A DNA stretch of 60,000 nucleotides. Origin: Acanthaster planci (lineage: Eukaryota > Echinodermata > Asteroidea > Valvatida > Acanthasteridae). The stretch lies in contig NW_019091355.1 in assembly GCF_001949145.1 (NCBI RefSeq), forward strand, positions 287,434 to 347,433. The letters run 5' to 3'. The translations under genes were made by a program, and so were the position numbers. Each line of letters opens with the position of its first letter. The first letter of the stretch is position 1. Under the pieces are notes generated by a model, which saw only the letters and a program-made list of their open reading frames with translations, did no database searches and had not been told where the DNA came from. Shown piece after piece: positions 11,601 through 26,099 of this stretch.

Positions 11601-14600
11601 GCTACATTTGACTCAAGATTGACAATTTAGAGAAAATGACCATTCCAGACAAGTCTGATATTTTCCATTCGCTACCGGTAGTACTGCATAATTCAAATTA
11701 CCCGGTACCATGAACTTCACGACTGAGCACTGAACTTCATGTACAAATGCCATTATTTAATCATTCATAGGTTTCCATGGAAATAAATGTTGGTAGAAGC
11801 ATATAACTCAATATTTGCTATGATTCTTTTGCATCAATTTGTGCCTTACTCTCAAGCTGCAGCTTGACAGTAGCCTAGTTGCCATAGCAGCACCTCATCC
11901 AATTTGTTTCGCCTCATCGAACACAGTGTCATATACCCAGTATCCACTGTAATATAGATAAGCATAAGCTCAAAAGAAAAATTACAGCAGGAAACACTGT
12001 GTCTGTTACAAGACAATCAATAGAAGTGATCGACTGCTCTTGGGTTTTTTACAAAGATCTCAGGATGGAGGCGAGAATTGTATCTTTATGTCATCTACTG
12101 AGTTCAGGCATTAGCAGTTGCCTATACCAGTGCTGGTAGCTGATGAATCCATTAGTGGTCTTTTAACAATGCTTTTGGAAAAAGAGACAAAAAGTACCGA
12201 ACAAAGCACAAAGCCTCTCTGTATCATCAATTTGTTTCTGGCACCACAAAAGATTTTGCTAACTTTTTCAGTGAGACATCTTTTTTTCCAACTGTACTGT
12301 AATGTGGACAGCAAGATAAATGAATCGAGAATGAGACTTAATGATGTCCTTTTTCATGTAACAGTATCACATCATTAGTCACTGTTTCAAAATGTACTCA
12401 AATTTCGGCTGGCAGAATGACAAATGCTACATCAGTATATGTCACACATATGTGCATTAATTGATCTGCTAAGGAAAAACATTGGCTAAGAGCCATTTAA
12501 AAATTCATATTGCCTGGCAATCGCAGAAAATGCAGCAATTATGTTCACATACTGGTATCCATATATGTACACATATGGGTTCATAATGAAAGCTGAACAG
12601 CTCTGCTGTTGCTCAAGCTAAACCAAGGAGATGCCATTACTACAGGACTACCCACCCCCAAAAGGGGGTCCATAACTGAGTACACGCATGCACTTTGGCA
12701 ACTCATGACATCCTATCCATCGGAGAGGAATGCAAGTACACATGCATTGTACGTACATGTACATGTATCACCCACTGATATGTGAAAAGGATGGTATGGT
12801 TGAAAAAGCTTCTAATTACAGATATCATAGTAGTCTACCACCAAAATTTGCAGAGCTAAGCACAAAATAATGCTGAGTATCTACATGTACATGTACATGT
12901 ACAAGCTACATGTAAGACAAAAAAACAAGATGTATAACTACATGTATTCAACAGTAACACATGTTAAAACACATCTTAGCTGGTATCCTCAAATCACATC
13001 TTTATGTGAACACCCATTTACTGAAAAGGTAATGGGCCCCCTCCCATCTCATCTTATATTCTTTGCCCCTGGGAACACCAATTACTCTGAGCACTGCAAG
13101 GATTTAGTTTCTTAAGCCAAGGATTGAAAGGAGTCAAGGGTCAGGATTCAGGTTGCCTAGCAACAAGCAAACACTGTATAAATGTTGTGGCTCCTTGCTG
13201 ATGAAGACAGGAGTTCTCTTCCTGCCCGTTCTAAAGACATCGAAGGAATCTTGTACAGATGCAAGTACATGTACATACACAAATATGTACAAGTGTTCTA
13301 CAGAGTGTTAAGAGGAAACAAGGTTCCTTGAAAGGCCACTGTTTGAATGTTTACATGTAAGTTGGTTTTCACAGGTTTTGTCCAAAATGAAATGACCATA
13401 AAGTTACATGTACAGTATACATGTAAAACTACTAGTGGGGTGTTCAGTGAGAAAATGCTTTTAGACAAATAAAAAACCATGTATATAAACCTTAACACAA
13501 CATTAACTCAAGCAACGTAAAATGTCTCATGTACACATGTACAGTATTCTGCATAACAGAGACTGTACAAGGCAACGAACATGGATAATTCCTGTCATCA
13601 CACTACACCTGTGTAGCTCAAAAGTTATCTTTACAATGTAAGAAGCCCATGGGTTATCCCTCCTCCAAGACACTGCTCAATTGCCAATGAAACATGCTTG
13701 TCATCTCAGGAATGCTGATGATATGTTGTGCACCTCCAACACACACAATGTAAGCATCATAGTGTACAATAATACAAACTTGAATATATTCATTTGTGAC
13801 TACACAAATTAATGACTATACAGTAGTTTTAGAATTTCTTTTTTATTTAAATCTATTTCTAAAGATGGATTTAATTACGTATTAAATTATTTAAACTTCT
13901 TGGTGGGTACATGTACATCTCTCTTTTTATGTACCAGAATTTTTTTATTAGGGACATAAAGTGCACCAATACCAGTAGCAACCAAAAAAGTGACATGTTA
14001 AGTTTGATGTTTGATTCCTAACAAAACATGATTTAAACAACATTTTATAAGTTGAGTCTTGGAAAAGGTTCTTGTGATCAAGAAAATGAGGAGTAAGCCC
14101 ATACATCTATCTTATCTCAGTATGGATGGAGTGCAGTGTACCGGTAGATGTCATTTCCAAGACGAGGCACTCAACGTAACAACCTACATGTAAAGCTTGA
14201 AAATAACCATGACACCAAATTCCCCAGTGTAGCTAACTCAGTTTCCCCCGACTTAAAGAGGAAAATAATCAAGATCCCAAACCTTTTAAAAACCCAATAT
14301 TTGCAGACCATCAGTTAATAACATTGGCATTGTCACAGGCACACACAGGATGGCAATATGAAACGGTTAATTACACGAGGCAACGTGTTTACTCATACCG
14401 ACTTCCAGGGCTCAGATGCACACAATACGTCATGGCAACAGAAACCTGGTTGCCTGGCAACCAATCAATATTGTGAATAATGAAAAGGACAAAATTATAG
14501 AGATGGACGAACTGCATGAGGATAACAATGCCACAGGCTAAGCTAAGGAATTATTGATGCTTGCAATATGGATAGCATCGTTTACTCAGTGGAACATGCA

Positions 14601-16154
14601 ATGTTTATGTGGGATGTTACATTAGACTCGACACCATTATGTGCACTTCTAGTAATTTAAAACCAAATGTTTTCAGGTACAGTCATGAGACAATTCTGCT
14701 TGAAGAAGACACCACGAGTTATCAACTTTGACATTTGCAGTGTGTATGGCAGAAGTTACCAGTATTTCCATGGAATAATCATTTAAAATATCACAACTTT
14801 TGGTAAATTCAACCTACTGGTACCTGTGTATGTAACCTCCCCCATCCCATTCCCTGAGGGAAAAGGGTTGTGAAAACATCCAAATACCGTCTTCTTTTGA
14901 GACAAAAAAAAATTTCCACTTATCCAGTATCTACATTGTACATACGCCCACTTTTAAGGATTATGGACATGTTTACAACTCATAAAATCTAAAAGCTGCT
15001 ATACAGTGTATATGCAAACACTTCCAACTCCTTCAATTGAAACAAATGGAGTTGTAAAGATTCAATCTAATTCCTTGAGATGTTATGTAGTTATCAAATT
15101 TGCTGAAGAATGAAAACAACATAAAAAAGTCATTTCCTTTGCCTGTTCACAATGGAATAGCCTCATTTAATATTTCTTAACTTTTATTGCTGGCACAAGT
15201 CCAACACTAGAGGGCTCCCATCACAATAAAGAAATCCAATTTTGCCGTAAAGTATAAATTTGTATAAAATAAAAGGTTCACTTTTCAGAACACTAGAGGG
15301 GGTAGATCATCACACCATAAAAGTGATGAAATTTTTGAGAAACCACAACATTTTCAGTGAACACTTCATTAAAATTGCCAATTAGACTACACTGTACACA
15401 CAACGCCAAACATTTCGCACATCTTCATGCACTGTCAGTGTTAGCCGACACTCTGACCATGTCAAGAATGCAACACACCTTTGAAAATTCATGCTAAAGA
15501 CAACAATTCTGAGAAGAAATCTAAATGAAGTGTGTGTGATTTAGGCTCTTCTGCACCTGAATATCCTAAAACAAAAAAGTTAGTTGTTATGCCAAATCAA
15601 GTTGACAATTCTGTTTAGCTTAATCTTAGACTGGGTGAGGTAAGCTGTCTCAAGGATGTCTTTCCTTCTTCCTCTTCAACAGAAGCTAATGGTTAATACA
15701 TGTACATGTCCATACTAGACAGTTATGGCATCAAGGACAGAGATAATCCTAATGCAAGAGAGCAAACTACTGAATGTGAGATAAAATATATTTCAAGGAC
15801 TTTTAAAGCTGTTTTCTCACAAAAACCTGGGCAGCTTTGCTGAAGGAGAAACTCTACGGTTGAGCTGTACATGTAGGTTCCGGATTCGTTCTAAACATTT
15901 TGGTTTATTGTCTGAAAGTTTCCAAATTTGGAGGTGGCAACTTAGAGCCTGCATTTAATTTTTCTTTTTGACCATACCAACCAACACATTCAGGAACAAT
16001 GACTTCATACGTACTGAATTTAAACCACTCAGGTTGCTGGAGGGAAAGTGAGGAACACAATGAACCACTCTCACTGGTCTTAAACTATGAACAGAAGACA
16101 ATGTCCTGCAAACAGTGTTTCAAATACAATGTCTCAAATCACTGAAAAATCTTT
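8637..16154. other. Intron or intergenic DNA without a recognised gene
   Basis: No convincing exon. A minus-strand frame near 9180-9366 after CCTTGCAG (with YADPLSPESNDSDRVNESYS) is protein-like but lacks a usable donor. Plus-strand frames at 9685-10122 and 10779-11171 are long for chance but show no domain or splice support. Confidence 0.55.
12882..12903. repeat. TACATGTA-type palindromic repeat (longest run, one of many)
   Basis: Three overlapping copies of ACATGT give a 22-base run. Similar runs occur throughout, for example at 37157-37178, 2319-2333, 19656-19670, 21942-21954 and 58801-58820. See the findings. Confidence 0.9.
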
Positions 16155-16381
16155 TTAGATATCACTGGCCCAACTTTTGATGTAGGCACATCCCGCTCTC
16201 TGGTAATCAAAGACCTTCCTCTTTTCAAGAATGTCAACCAAAGTTTTCTTTAGCTTTGCTACAGTAGATCGGATTACTGTGCTCTCAGGTTCTGGCATGC
16301 CAACTGCCAAGAATTCTTGTTGGATTGCTCTGACAAAAAAAATGTTGCAGTCTTGTAAGGCTTCCAGCACAAAGACCAAAT
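16155..16381 (-). CDS. Candidate 3'-terminal exon of an unidentified gene
   Basis: The open frame of about 75 codons starts after a TCTCTTAAG acceptor-like sequence and ends at a TAA. It reads VLEALQDCNIFFVRAIQQEF, then GMPEPESTVIRSTVAKLKKT and EKRKVFDYQRAGCAYIKSWA near the end. The helical, charged-hydrophobic alternation is protein-like and unlike chance frames in this AT-rich region. Candidate upstream exons on the same strand lie at 18721-18856 and 22725-22802. A weak donor (GTGATA) five codons before the stop leaves open that it is an internal exon. Family not recognised. Confidence 0.42.
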
Positions 16382-18720
16382 CTTAAGAGACCCTATAAAA
16401 CCTGATGAAGGAGTCTAAGATCATGTAAGGAAAACTAAAGGGAGTGCCTGCCAACTCCCACAGCCTAATAAAAAACAGTGTCATCAATTCTGGAGAGACT
16501 GACTGTAATGCTTCTAATCCCCCTGCCCTTGAGGGACTAGCGGCCCAGCAGCTGCAGAATTATTTATTCAGGTATTAAGGTTCTGGACACTCAACATCTG
16601 TGCGGAATTTCGAATGTTTTCCCTTGGATCCGAAAGCATTTGTGGCCATTTGTATTTCGCCCAGTTCAATCATTTTATTCCTCTATGATTCAATCAATTC
16701 TTTTTTCTTGTTCTACTACCTACAGCACGGTACATGTACTGTATTTGAAGACTCATCGTGACGATTATTTTGCTTCCCTTTAAATACATGTACATACAGT
16801 CCATCTGTTTAGCACTCCTATACCCATTTAATTTCAGTGCCTGAACATTAAACCATAGAACAAAGCCAGAGAGAGTTCAAACAAAAAGTCATTCCAGTTG
16901 AAGGGATTAAAAGCGAAAATACTGGTACTTGTATCCAACATCTGACTTACATGCAAGTGCTACAGAAATAGTCCATGGTTTAGGTTTGTTTTGAAACTGA
17001 GCTCACTTGGCTAGGAAACTGAATTGGTGGAGGGATTATTGGTCATCTCATGGTCATCTGAATACAGGAGAAATGGTTGCTTTTATTGATCCCTCACAAA
17101 TAGCCCCTCCACCCACAGTGGTATTATGCTCTACCCCTGGCATCTATGTACTAACTGACAGACAATTCAATAAACACTCCTTAATTATCATTTAGCTTGA
17201 CACTTCCGAACAAAAGAGTGCAAATAATAACATTCTAGGTCTCTTTAAACTTACAGAAAGCCTCCCATCAAGGAGAGACTATTAATTATCCTAGTATCCA
17301 TTGTAGTGGTCCAAATGACCTTAATCCATCCACAACCTTCAGAAACTACATGTACCTGTACAGGTATGGTACATGCAGACTATTCCTTGATCTAGAAATA
17401 CTAAACAAAACCAAAGACTTTAAACTTTGTGCCACAAGCAATATCAGAACCATTGCAAGGTCTTGAATTTCATACATTTTTGAAATTTTACACACAAACA
17501 AAATTAAAACTACTCTTCATGTATTTTGGTTTGGAATTCCCTGTTTGAGGAACTTACAAATAGAAGCCATCTGCATACAGACTTATTGCACCTGACACAT
17601 GTACAGGTACCACTATCAACCTACATGTCATGCATGTACAAACTGTTAGGCTGTCTGGAATTTAGCAGGTTAATCTCTTGCACTTACTACTCAACTGTTT
17701 AATTTGTAACTTCAATATTATAATCAGTACGTGTGGGAATGCCACACTTACCAATTTGGTCTATGGGCTGCAAGAATGCGAATTGATCAACCGATCAATG
17801 CAATGGGATCAAAATAAAGTTCTCTGGAAATGGACAAAGGGAAGTCTCCTTAATTTGGGTCCCAAGATCAATATTGGCTGATGAATATTTAATGTAGAGA
17901 AGGGGATTTATTTCCCCTTTACAGACGCAGTGATGGAAGGTTAGAGATGTAAACAGACTAATGCCACATAACAAATTATAGTAGACATGAATATTTAACA
18001 GGAAGAGATTATTTGGTAGCGGAATGTGACATAAACAAGGATGTCGCTGATTTCACAAAATTGTTCCTAGGTCAATAAGTTGGAAGATGCCATAAAGTGT
18101 CTTTGTTTCTGAAATCATGAAATACAGAGAAATAACAACTTGCAGACTACTCCTTATCATGTTTAGGTACACTGTAACATCATGATCAATAGCTTGACCA
18201 TGTAATGAGCATTCCTCATTCCTACACATTATTTTAAACAGCGCAAAGATTTGAAGAGATGGTACTCAGTAGAGTTAATGTTGAGAAAACAAACCCAGCT
18301 CACCAGCAAGCTGCATGGTACATACTGGTATGTTGATGTTTTTGTTTGCATTTTGCCACTTTACTAACTGCACATTAGTGGAGTGTACCCTAATTGAACA
18401 AGTGGACTCCTCAGAGCCTTATTCCAACATCAGTCCATTTGTAGAGCAAGGCCTCCCCCCATGGTCCATCCTTGCAAGAGTAAAATAACTTGTGATCCTT
18501 AACGCACTCTGGCCCGGATACTGTGTACATAATACACAATAATATTAAGCATTCTTTACAGGGCAGCTACTTCTGAGACCAGAACTTAATCCCTTGGCAA
18601 GTTGCCTGAAAGTTGGATTGTGCTTGCGCAGGTAATCTAGCATTACAGGTGCACAATACCACGAAGCCAGAGAAGCGTGTTTATTTGTACTATTGTGTGG
18701 TATCCACAACCAACACTTAC

Positions 18721-18856
18721 ATTATGGTATTTATGTACAGTGTACATTGTACACTACACATTGGATCACATGGTGAATCAATCTCTATGGAGATCCCTCT
18801 CAATGCTCTTCTGAGCACTAAACTGGCAATCCCTGGAACTCCTGTGAATTGTGGAT
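18721..18856 (-). CDS. Weak candidate exon, unidentified
   Basis: The frame is open between a TTATAG acceptor and a consensus GTAAGT donor (phase 2-base start, phase 2 end). It encodes PQFTGVPGIASLVLRRALRG followed by ISIEIDSPCDP. The donor-proximal part overlaps the TGTACA-type repeat words common here, which argues against coding at that end. It could instead be a fragment of a mobile element. Low confidence. Confidence 0.22.
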
Positions 18857-21800
18857 CTATAATTGTGTAGTTGACCAATAACCAAATAAATTCTTTGACA
18901 TGGAAGTATTTAAAAAATATGTTTGATACTTCAATACTAATGAATGCTGACTTTAAGTAGGCAATGTTCATTTCTGGTGTTTGCCTTCCAGACCACCAAT
19001 GCTTAGGGCATACATGTTCAGCAAAAAGTAACTTCACAGAAGTATCAAAAAGTACACAGTACACAATGACAGTCACATTTGTTACTAGGAATATACATGT
19101 TCTAGTACCGGTTCAAGTACATGAAGATATCATTGGGACCAAAAACATTAGGGAGACAAAACTGTGTCCCAATGACTAGGTTCCGACTTTCTTAACAGAA
19201 ACTGTCCCCTAAATATGGAGAAGGCCTACCCACCTCTACTGCCTACATGTACATGAAATAGACTCACAAAAATCAGTTTTTTTATAGTCTGGGATAAGGA
19301 TGCAACAAAAAAATCAAGCTAAACAAACAACATGTACTGGCACTTTGAAAGCTGAGCTTTCATTCAGTGAAGTGTGAAGATTAACTTGGCAACACCACTC
19401 CATATACATGTAAACCCTATTAAACACTTGTCAGTTAATTGATTTCTGGGCCACTCAAAAGAAAACTAAATCCGTTTCATTCACAGTTGAGGGATTTCTT
19501 CCCAGGCATTTGTGAAGTCCAGTTGAAAAGATATTTCAAGCTTGTCTGGTTGCCAATACACATTATTCCAACCTAATCATGCATCAGTATTATTTCAAAG
19601 GAGCCTGTTGGCAGTGGTTGGGTGCATCCCCCCATGTGGGTATTGTCCATGTACCTGTACATGTACATGTAGTGTGTACTCCAGAAAGGGTTCAATTTCA
19701 TGTTTATGACTTTCAAAGGAAAACAACTTCACTGTTCCAAGAAGTTTGTAATCTTCCATGTGCTTACAAGGATATAAAGGCTGAACGTTTAGCACAATGT
19801 TAACTTCCCCAATCCAACAGGTACATGTAACATGAGATCAGGTGTATCTACTGGTAACTACATGTACATGTAAATCATATTGAAATCAGAGGGTTTCAGA
19901 CTGTTAGGGATGTGCTGCAATCAGCACAAGAGAAAAATTGAACATCCTTAATGTACTGTCACTTTATCACAAAGAAACTCTAGATCTATACATTTACATG
20001 TAAAAGAGTTTTCCAGAAATTATATTTAATTTAATAGTGGAGCGAGATTTTGTAAATCACCATTTCAGGTTTCCACATTTTGACATTTGTACTAAGTTGT
20101 AGCTTTACAGTTCTACTTGGAATGGTTATAAATATCAGTCGGCATTTTCAACATCAGACTTTTCCCTAAGCGAATTATTCTCAATGAGAACATTACAACA
20201 GAAGTAATCACTTGCACTGTAAACATCAATACATTACTGGCATGCCATCTAATAAATTACCTTTTTATTAAAGTACATTTTTAAGTACTACTAAAAATGT
20301 CTCCATATGAAGAGTTATGTTCCATTCACATCTCCCCAACTACCAGGATTTAATGGTTTTATTTCTGCATCACATGCCACTTCTTTTACAGTTTTAGGCT
20401 ACTTGAGCTATTTTAGTAGAAAAACCCAAGAACTTGCCAAATGTAATAAACATAAACAAGCAAAACAGCAATTTGAGGCAGAATTCAACACTGAGAATGC
20501 GCAGATCCATGTGAAAAGTCCTGCCTACCCCAGCTACAGCATCAATCAGTAACCTGTTTGACAGGAATATGCAACTGTTAGGGTTCTAGAAGCAAATAAT
20601 GTCTACAGTAGCTAGAAGCACTGTGGTTGGGAATGAAGCCATTTGTATCACCCTTATGTTAATTACTGCTAAAGCAGAGGTCCCAGTATGCCTGGGATAT
20701 TTATTAGAGAACCAGGTCTCACCACGTCTAACCCAAAAAAGCTTATTGGGAGCAAGGCAACTAGTAGATCCCCAAGCCTTAGTGGTAATCACCTGCACTG
20801 TTTTTTCTCATCCAAACAAAAATGATCACAAACTGCAAGTCTTGAAGTACATGTAAGTTGGGAAAAAAATCAAGAGAGCTTACATATTATGTATCTGCAG
20901 GGTACAGGCACTGCTTAGGGTTAAAAACTGATCCTGCATTGAATCGTGATTCTTCTGTGCTGACATCAGTTACCAAAATATTCAAAATCATTTCAAGAGG
21001 GCATACAGGATCACTTCCAAGACAGTCTGCATTGTGCTAGACCTACTGTCCATAACATTAGCATTAAATTTTGTCCCTACCTACATGTACATAACTCACT
21101 TACAGTGATGTTCAGGTTAGGAAATCGTTGGCAGGGCTAAAGCCAATGGGATGCATGTTCCATGATCAAACAGGCCGATAGGTGCTCTTGCTTGAAACAG
21201 GGGCAGCCCTGGCATCCGCCCTTTTCTCTAACAATGTCCCTCATGGACTCACTAGAGAATTTGATGAATTGGTTTATGGGGAAAATCTGGCATGTAGCCT
21301 TGTGCTTAAAAAATTTGATTTCAAAAGGGACACAAAACCCTGACTGAAAAAAATGAGCTTTTGGATAAGTTTACCTTTCCTAGAGATGAATCTCTCAGTA
21401 GTTGTATTTTTCATACCTGTCCACACATGCAGGTGTTAGATACACGTGCCAATCACAAATACCGTGTCTGATATTCTCACTTGGTCTTTATTCACCAAGT
21501 CATTTACTTCCACGCAAGTGGATGAAGTGGTTTAGAGAGTATTAGAGTATAGTTAGGTATGTACATGTACGTGGAGTTAAACATTCCACATTTGTAATGG
21601 GAATTGTTTCATTAACACTTCCACAGCTACTAAAGGCCTCTTGTTTGTGAACATGTGTATGTGATGGGTTTTAGCAAAAAGTGCAAAATGAAGCCAATCT
21701 CTTGTCTCATTTCAAGCTGTGTCACATTCATCTTGTGTAACGGTCTCTAGGTAACAACAGTACCTGTGCATTTATCTGTTGCTATAGTTGCTAGGTAACA

Positions 21801-22724
21801 ACAATCAATACATAAATTTTATGCAAAGATTTCTAAAGCCCTGTGGAAAGCATGTTGGTAACTTCACTACAGAAGGAACAAACTCAATGAAGCTTATCTG
21901 CCTTTGAACTCATTTTTGACTCTTTCAATGAAACCGCATACATGTACATGTACAGGTGCACATCTGTTACACTACTGGTACACTTGTAAATAAAAATAGA
22001 TTGCGAATTAACATCTTATGATGTCATCTTTTTAAAATAAGTTGAAATCATTCAGTTCACTGAAAACATGTAGGTCCTTTAATTACATGTAACTCCACAT
22101 TTTCAAACTTATTCATGCTTGTGAAAGTTGATAGGCTTGAGTTAGTCATGAATTTGGGAGAAAAGATGCGCCTCACAACTGGCCAAAATACACATACATG
22201 TATGGTAATTTTTACCATGCAGAACATGTACAGTGCCAACTGCCATGTTGAAGTGTTGGCATTGTTGAAGGGACATGTAAATTTGTCTCTTTTTTTAGTA
22301 CATGTACCTCTCCAACACTGTTACCAACATTCTTGGTTCATTTCTGAAAAAAGCCTCATTACTCCGAGAGTGTTCGTGGGCAGAAGAGAAGTGGAAGTTA
22401 GTTAAATATTGATTTCTGCTGTTTTACTGGCTCCAAAAGTCTAGCAATAGCTGCATATCACAGCAACTCAACAACTTATGTCAACAAATAATGGAACCTA
22501 AATTGTTTGTACTTTAAACCAGCCATGCACAGTGATGAACTATGCACAGGCTTACAAATACTGGTACCAAACCATGACAAAGAACAAAGGAAGCAAACAA
22601 TTGACTTTGTTTATTCAATTTGATTGCATGAATTTCATAGCTGTAGGGAGAATTTTTTTCATGTGCTACTGTCCTGCTGTTATCTATGAACAATGATAGT
22701 TGCCAAGGTATGATAAATACTTAC

Positions 22725-22802
22725 AAAATAATGCACACTGTAAACAAATTAATCTCATCCTTGTTCCAAGTGTCAGCTCTTCCTGATATGATTGTGGAAG
22801 GT
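22725..22802 (-). CDS. Weak candidate exon, unidentified
   Basis: The frame before a consensus GTAAGT donor encodes DLPQSYQEELTLGTRMRLIC and then LQCALF. The acceptor (CACCAAAAG) is poor. The phase at its 3' end (1) fits the 2-base start of the 18856 candidate. No family recognised. Confidence 0.22.
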
Positions 22803-24049
22803 CTTTTGGTGTATGTACATGTACATGTAGCTCCACTGAATTACTTACTGCTTGATATGTACCGTACACAACAAAACATAGGCCTTAAATTTAGTAATTT
22901 CAATTTGGTAGCCCACATGAACATGTATGCTGAGGAACTGTTGGACCTTGGAGATTAAAGGAGCCTGTGGCTAGCACAGTATCAAATGAGCATTTCATAA
23001 ACAATTCTTACTTCTTAGAGCCTAAGATTAAGAAATATTAGCCAAATTTTTCAAGTGTTTATTTATAGCAGCCCCCACTGACCTGCATTGGTCTCCCACA
23101 GTGTTCGACACTGGCAAGAGAAAAAAGACCAGCTTTCCAATTCGAAAGATATAATGATCTCTTCCAATTTCAATTGAACTTTGATTTTTGCTTGGAGTGT
23201 TGGTGATTTATAGTCGTTTACAAGCAACAGCCAAAAATTACAAACTACAATTGAAACTGTGGACTTCCTACACTTGGTGGGCTCATTAAGGACCAAGGTT
23301 ACATTTTTTGGTTGCTAAACTGCATGCCATACGTGTAACGGTATCTTAGTGATGATCAACACAGTGTAGAAACATTCAAGTTGATTCCAAACTTGTAGCG
23401 TTAATCACTGCAACTTGGACTGCCTGCTATCAGGACTGCTTTTTTCTTTGCCGCTGTTGCTGTATACTAAATACTGCAACACTTTCACCATCTGATGGTA
23501 CATGTATTGCTGTATCAAAGTTACTCACTCTGATGTTACAAGCATTCATGACATCTATTCTTAAAACTTAGTTTGTTTTTCTCTATGCGGTAGGCTAAAT
23601 GGTTTGTTTTCAATTTAAAAATGAACCCTTACTCTTTACCTTCACACCATCCTAGTGAATAAAGCATCGGAAAAGACACCCTTTCCTCAATTCCTTCGAT
23701 CAAAATACGTCTGCATTGCTGGTTGGAGTCAGCGTAATTAAGCTAAACCAGAAACCATAATCTGTCCCTAGAAACCTGCACTGATACTCAGCACAATACT
23801 GTCAGATCAACATGATCAATAAACATAAGCAAGCTGTTTTTAGTTACGTTCAAACTGAGATGGGTGCTTGAAATACACAGCTGTGGTTAACCCATGTTCT
23901 ACCCAAAAGAAAATTTAACACTGTTTAGACCCTTCTCATGGCAGTGAGTCAGTAGTTATAAAACAATCAGATTTTCAACATCCAAAAAGTAAAGAACAAA
24001 AGTACTGAGCATGTACAGTGTACATGTACTGCAGAAAAGTGGAGCCTGT

Positions 24050-24712
24050 AGCTATAAAATTATGAATAACATTATTAACGTCAATGCTATTAATAAATTT
24101 CTTCCTGCTGCACAAAGTGGCCGAAATGATCATAGCTTGAAATTAATTATTCCTCTTGCTAAAACTGATTGTCTCAAATATTCTTATTTTGTCCAGTCAG
24201 CTAGGGCATGCAATAACCTGCCCCACATGGTCATTGATAGTCCCTCTCTGATTATCTGTAAATCGTCGCTCCAATCTCATCTTATCATGTAACTGTTTAT
24301 TTCTTTTTTTTGTTTTAATTTTTGTACTATGCATTTTATGTGTTTTCTTGCTGTTTTGGTTTTGTGCTTACATTCAGTATGTTTTAAGACTTTTTACGTT
24401 ATTCCTGCTAACTTTTTCAGTTGATTAGTCCCTTTCTTGTTGTCACTTATCGTTACTGTTTTGAATGTTTTGGCAATTTTATTGGTCTATATTTTAGTTG
24501 TGGTTTTATATGTGTCTGTACTATCCTTTTTGCCTAGTTTGCATAGTTTTATTTGGTTTTTAGTTTCAGCTCTTAGCTTTTTTAGTTCTTTGTATGTGTA
24601 CAGCGTTTTTTCTTTTATCTTTAATCGTTTATCATTTTATCCATGGAGTGATTTTAGAAGGACCTTGAGGTCTTGTTCACGATCCTTGACATGGTAAAAA
24701 TTAATAATAATA
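24050..24712 (+). mobile_element. 3' end of a non-LTR retrotransposon (LINE) with decayed reverse-transcriptase tail and untranslated tail
   Basis: The frame ending at 24292 encodes a stretch with KIMNNIINVNAINKF, RNDHSLKLIIPLAKTDCLKY, SARACNNLPHMVIDSPSLII and KSSLQSHLI. This matches the recurring C-terminal pattern of LINE reverse transcriptases in animals: a YKIxNN block, HSxKLxxPxAxTDxxKxSF, RxWNxLPxxVxxSxSLxxFKxxL. After the stop comes a T-rich tail of about 400 bases ending in a simple A-rich repeat of AATAATAATAACAACAAT type (to about 24718), as in many LINE 3' ends. The upstream RT domain is absent, so this is a 5'-truncated copy. Confidence 0.6.
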
Positions 24713-25039
24713 ACAACAATTTACTTCCTTTTTGACAAATTCTTCCACAGCTGTGACTTAGAAAAGGTGATTGGCTGATGACGAACGCATTAACACACTA
24801 CGCCACTCTGTACAGATTGATTGATAATACCATGCAATAAGAATCCATGTTCACATATTAAGATCTGGAAATTACAGCACCATTTTTAATGGTTGACTAA
24901 TAAAATGGGTCAGTTAGGAATTTGTGCTAAACTCACCAGACCTACATGTACATGTACTTCAGTCTACCGTATGTGTCCTGTTATTTAGCCACCAGTATTC
25001 AACAGAATAAAAACAAAAGCATACTGTAAGCCTGAGCAT

Positions 25040-25575
25040 AAACAGGCCAATTCCTATGCAAGCCAATTCATACCAGTCTATGACCAACTCATGCACAGAT
25101 TGGCCAACTTGCACACATGCCTGCAGCACATGTACATGTGCCAACTCATACACAAACCAACTCGTATGTAAACAAACTCGTATGTGGACTGAAACTCTGA
25201 TTCAACCAAAGCAAGCTCTACATATATTTACTTTACCATACACATGTAATGATGTAGCTCTTGTTCGACCAAAAATGGTAATTTAATACTTTTAGTAGGC
25301 CTACATGTACTCTTGTAGATACAAGTACATGTACAACAAAAAGGGTACTCTCTACACGTTAGCTGGCGCAGGGAAAATATAAACTTCTTATTTTTAATTA
25401 CTGATAAGTTTAAAGTTAAATCATTAAAAAGCATGTACCGTACATGTGAACTTCCAAATGGATTTTTAAATGTACATGTAGGCCTAACAACTTAACAGCG
25501 TATGAGTTGGTTGGCAAACAAGCTGGTCAGCGTATGAGTTTGCATGGTAGGTGTATACGAGTTGACTTGCACAAA
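25040..25575. repeat. Inverted-repeat structure with arms of short degenerate CCAACTC repeats
   Basis: The left arm (25040-25190) contains at least six variants of a roughly 16-20 base unit starting CCAACTCATAC or CCAATTC. The right arm (25498-25575) carries the reverse complement (GCGTATGAGTTGG, GCGTATGAGTTTG, TATACGAGTTG). The spacer is about 310 bases. The assembly gap starts 72 bases beyond the right arm. It resembles the architecture of the 46.5-kb element, whose units also begin CCAACTC. Confidence 0.5.
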
Positions 25576-25647
25576 TTTGGCCCAAGCCTGGAAAGAAAAA
25601 AAATGTCCATATGTGGACAACACTAATTTTCCCAGCGGTCCTAAAAA

Positions 25648-26099
25648 NNNNNNNNNNNNNNNNNNNNNNNNNNNNNNNNNNNNNNNNNNNNNNNNNNNNN
25701 NNNNNNNNNNNNNNNNNNNNNNNNNNNNNNNNNNNNNNNNNNNNNNNNNNNNNNNNNNNNNNNNNNNNNNNNNNNNNNNNNNNNNNNNNNNNNNNNNNNN
25801 NNNNNNNNNNNNNNNNNNNNNNNNNNNNNNNNNNNNNNNNNNNNNNNNNNNNNNNNNNNNNNNNNNNNNNNNNNNNNNNNNNNNNNNNNNNNNNNNNNNN
25901 NNNNNNNNNNNNNNNNNNNNNNNNNNNNNNNNNNNNNNNNNNNNNNNNNNNNNNNNNNNNNNNNNNNNNNNNNNNNNNNNNNNNNNNNNNNNNNNNNNNN
26001 NNNNNNNNNNNNNNNNNNNNNNNNNNNNNNNNNNNNNNNNNNNNNNNNNNNNNNNNNNNNNNNNNNNNNNNNNNNNNNNNNNNNNNNNNNNNNNNNNNN
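25648..26099. other. Assembly gap (452 N)
   Basis: A run of 452 undetermined bases. Frames reported through it have no meaning. The edges carry GGTCCT (left) and AGGACC (right), which are reverse complements, so the unresolved piece may be part of an inverted repeat that the assembler could not close. Confidence 0.99.
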
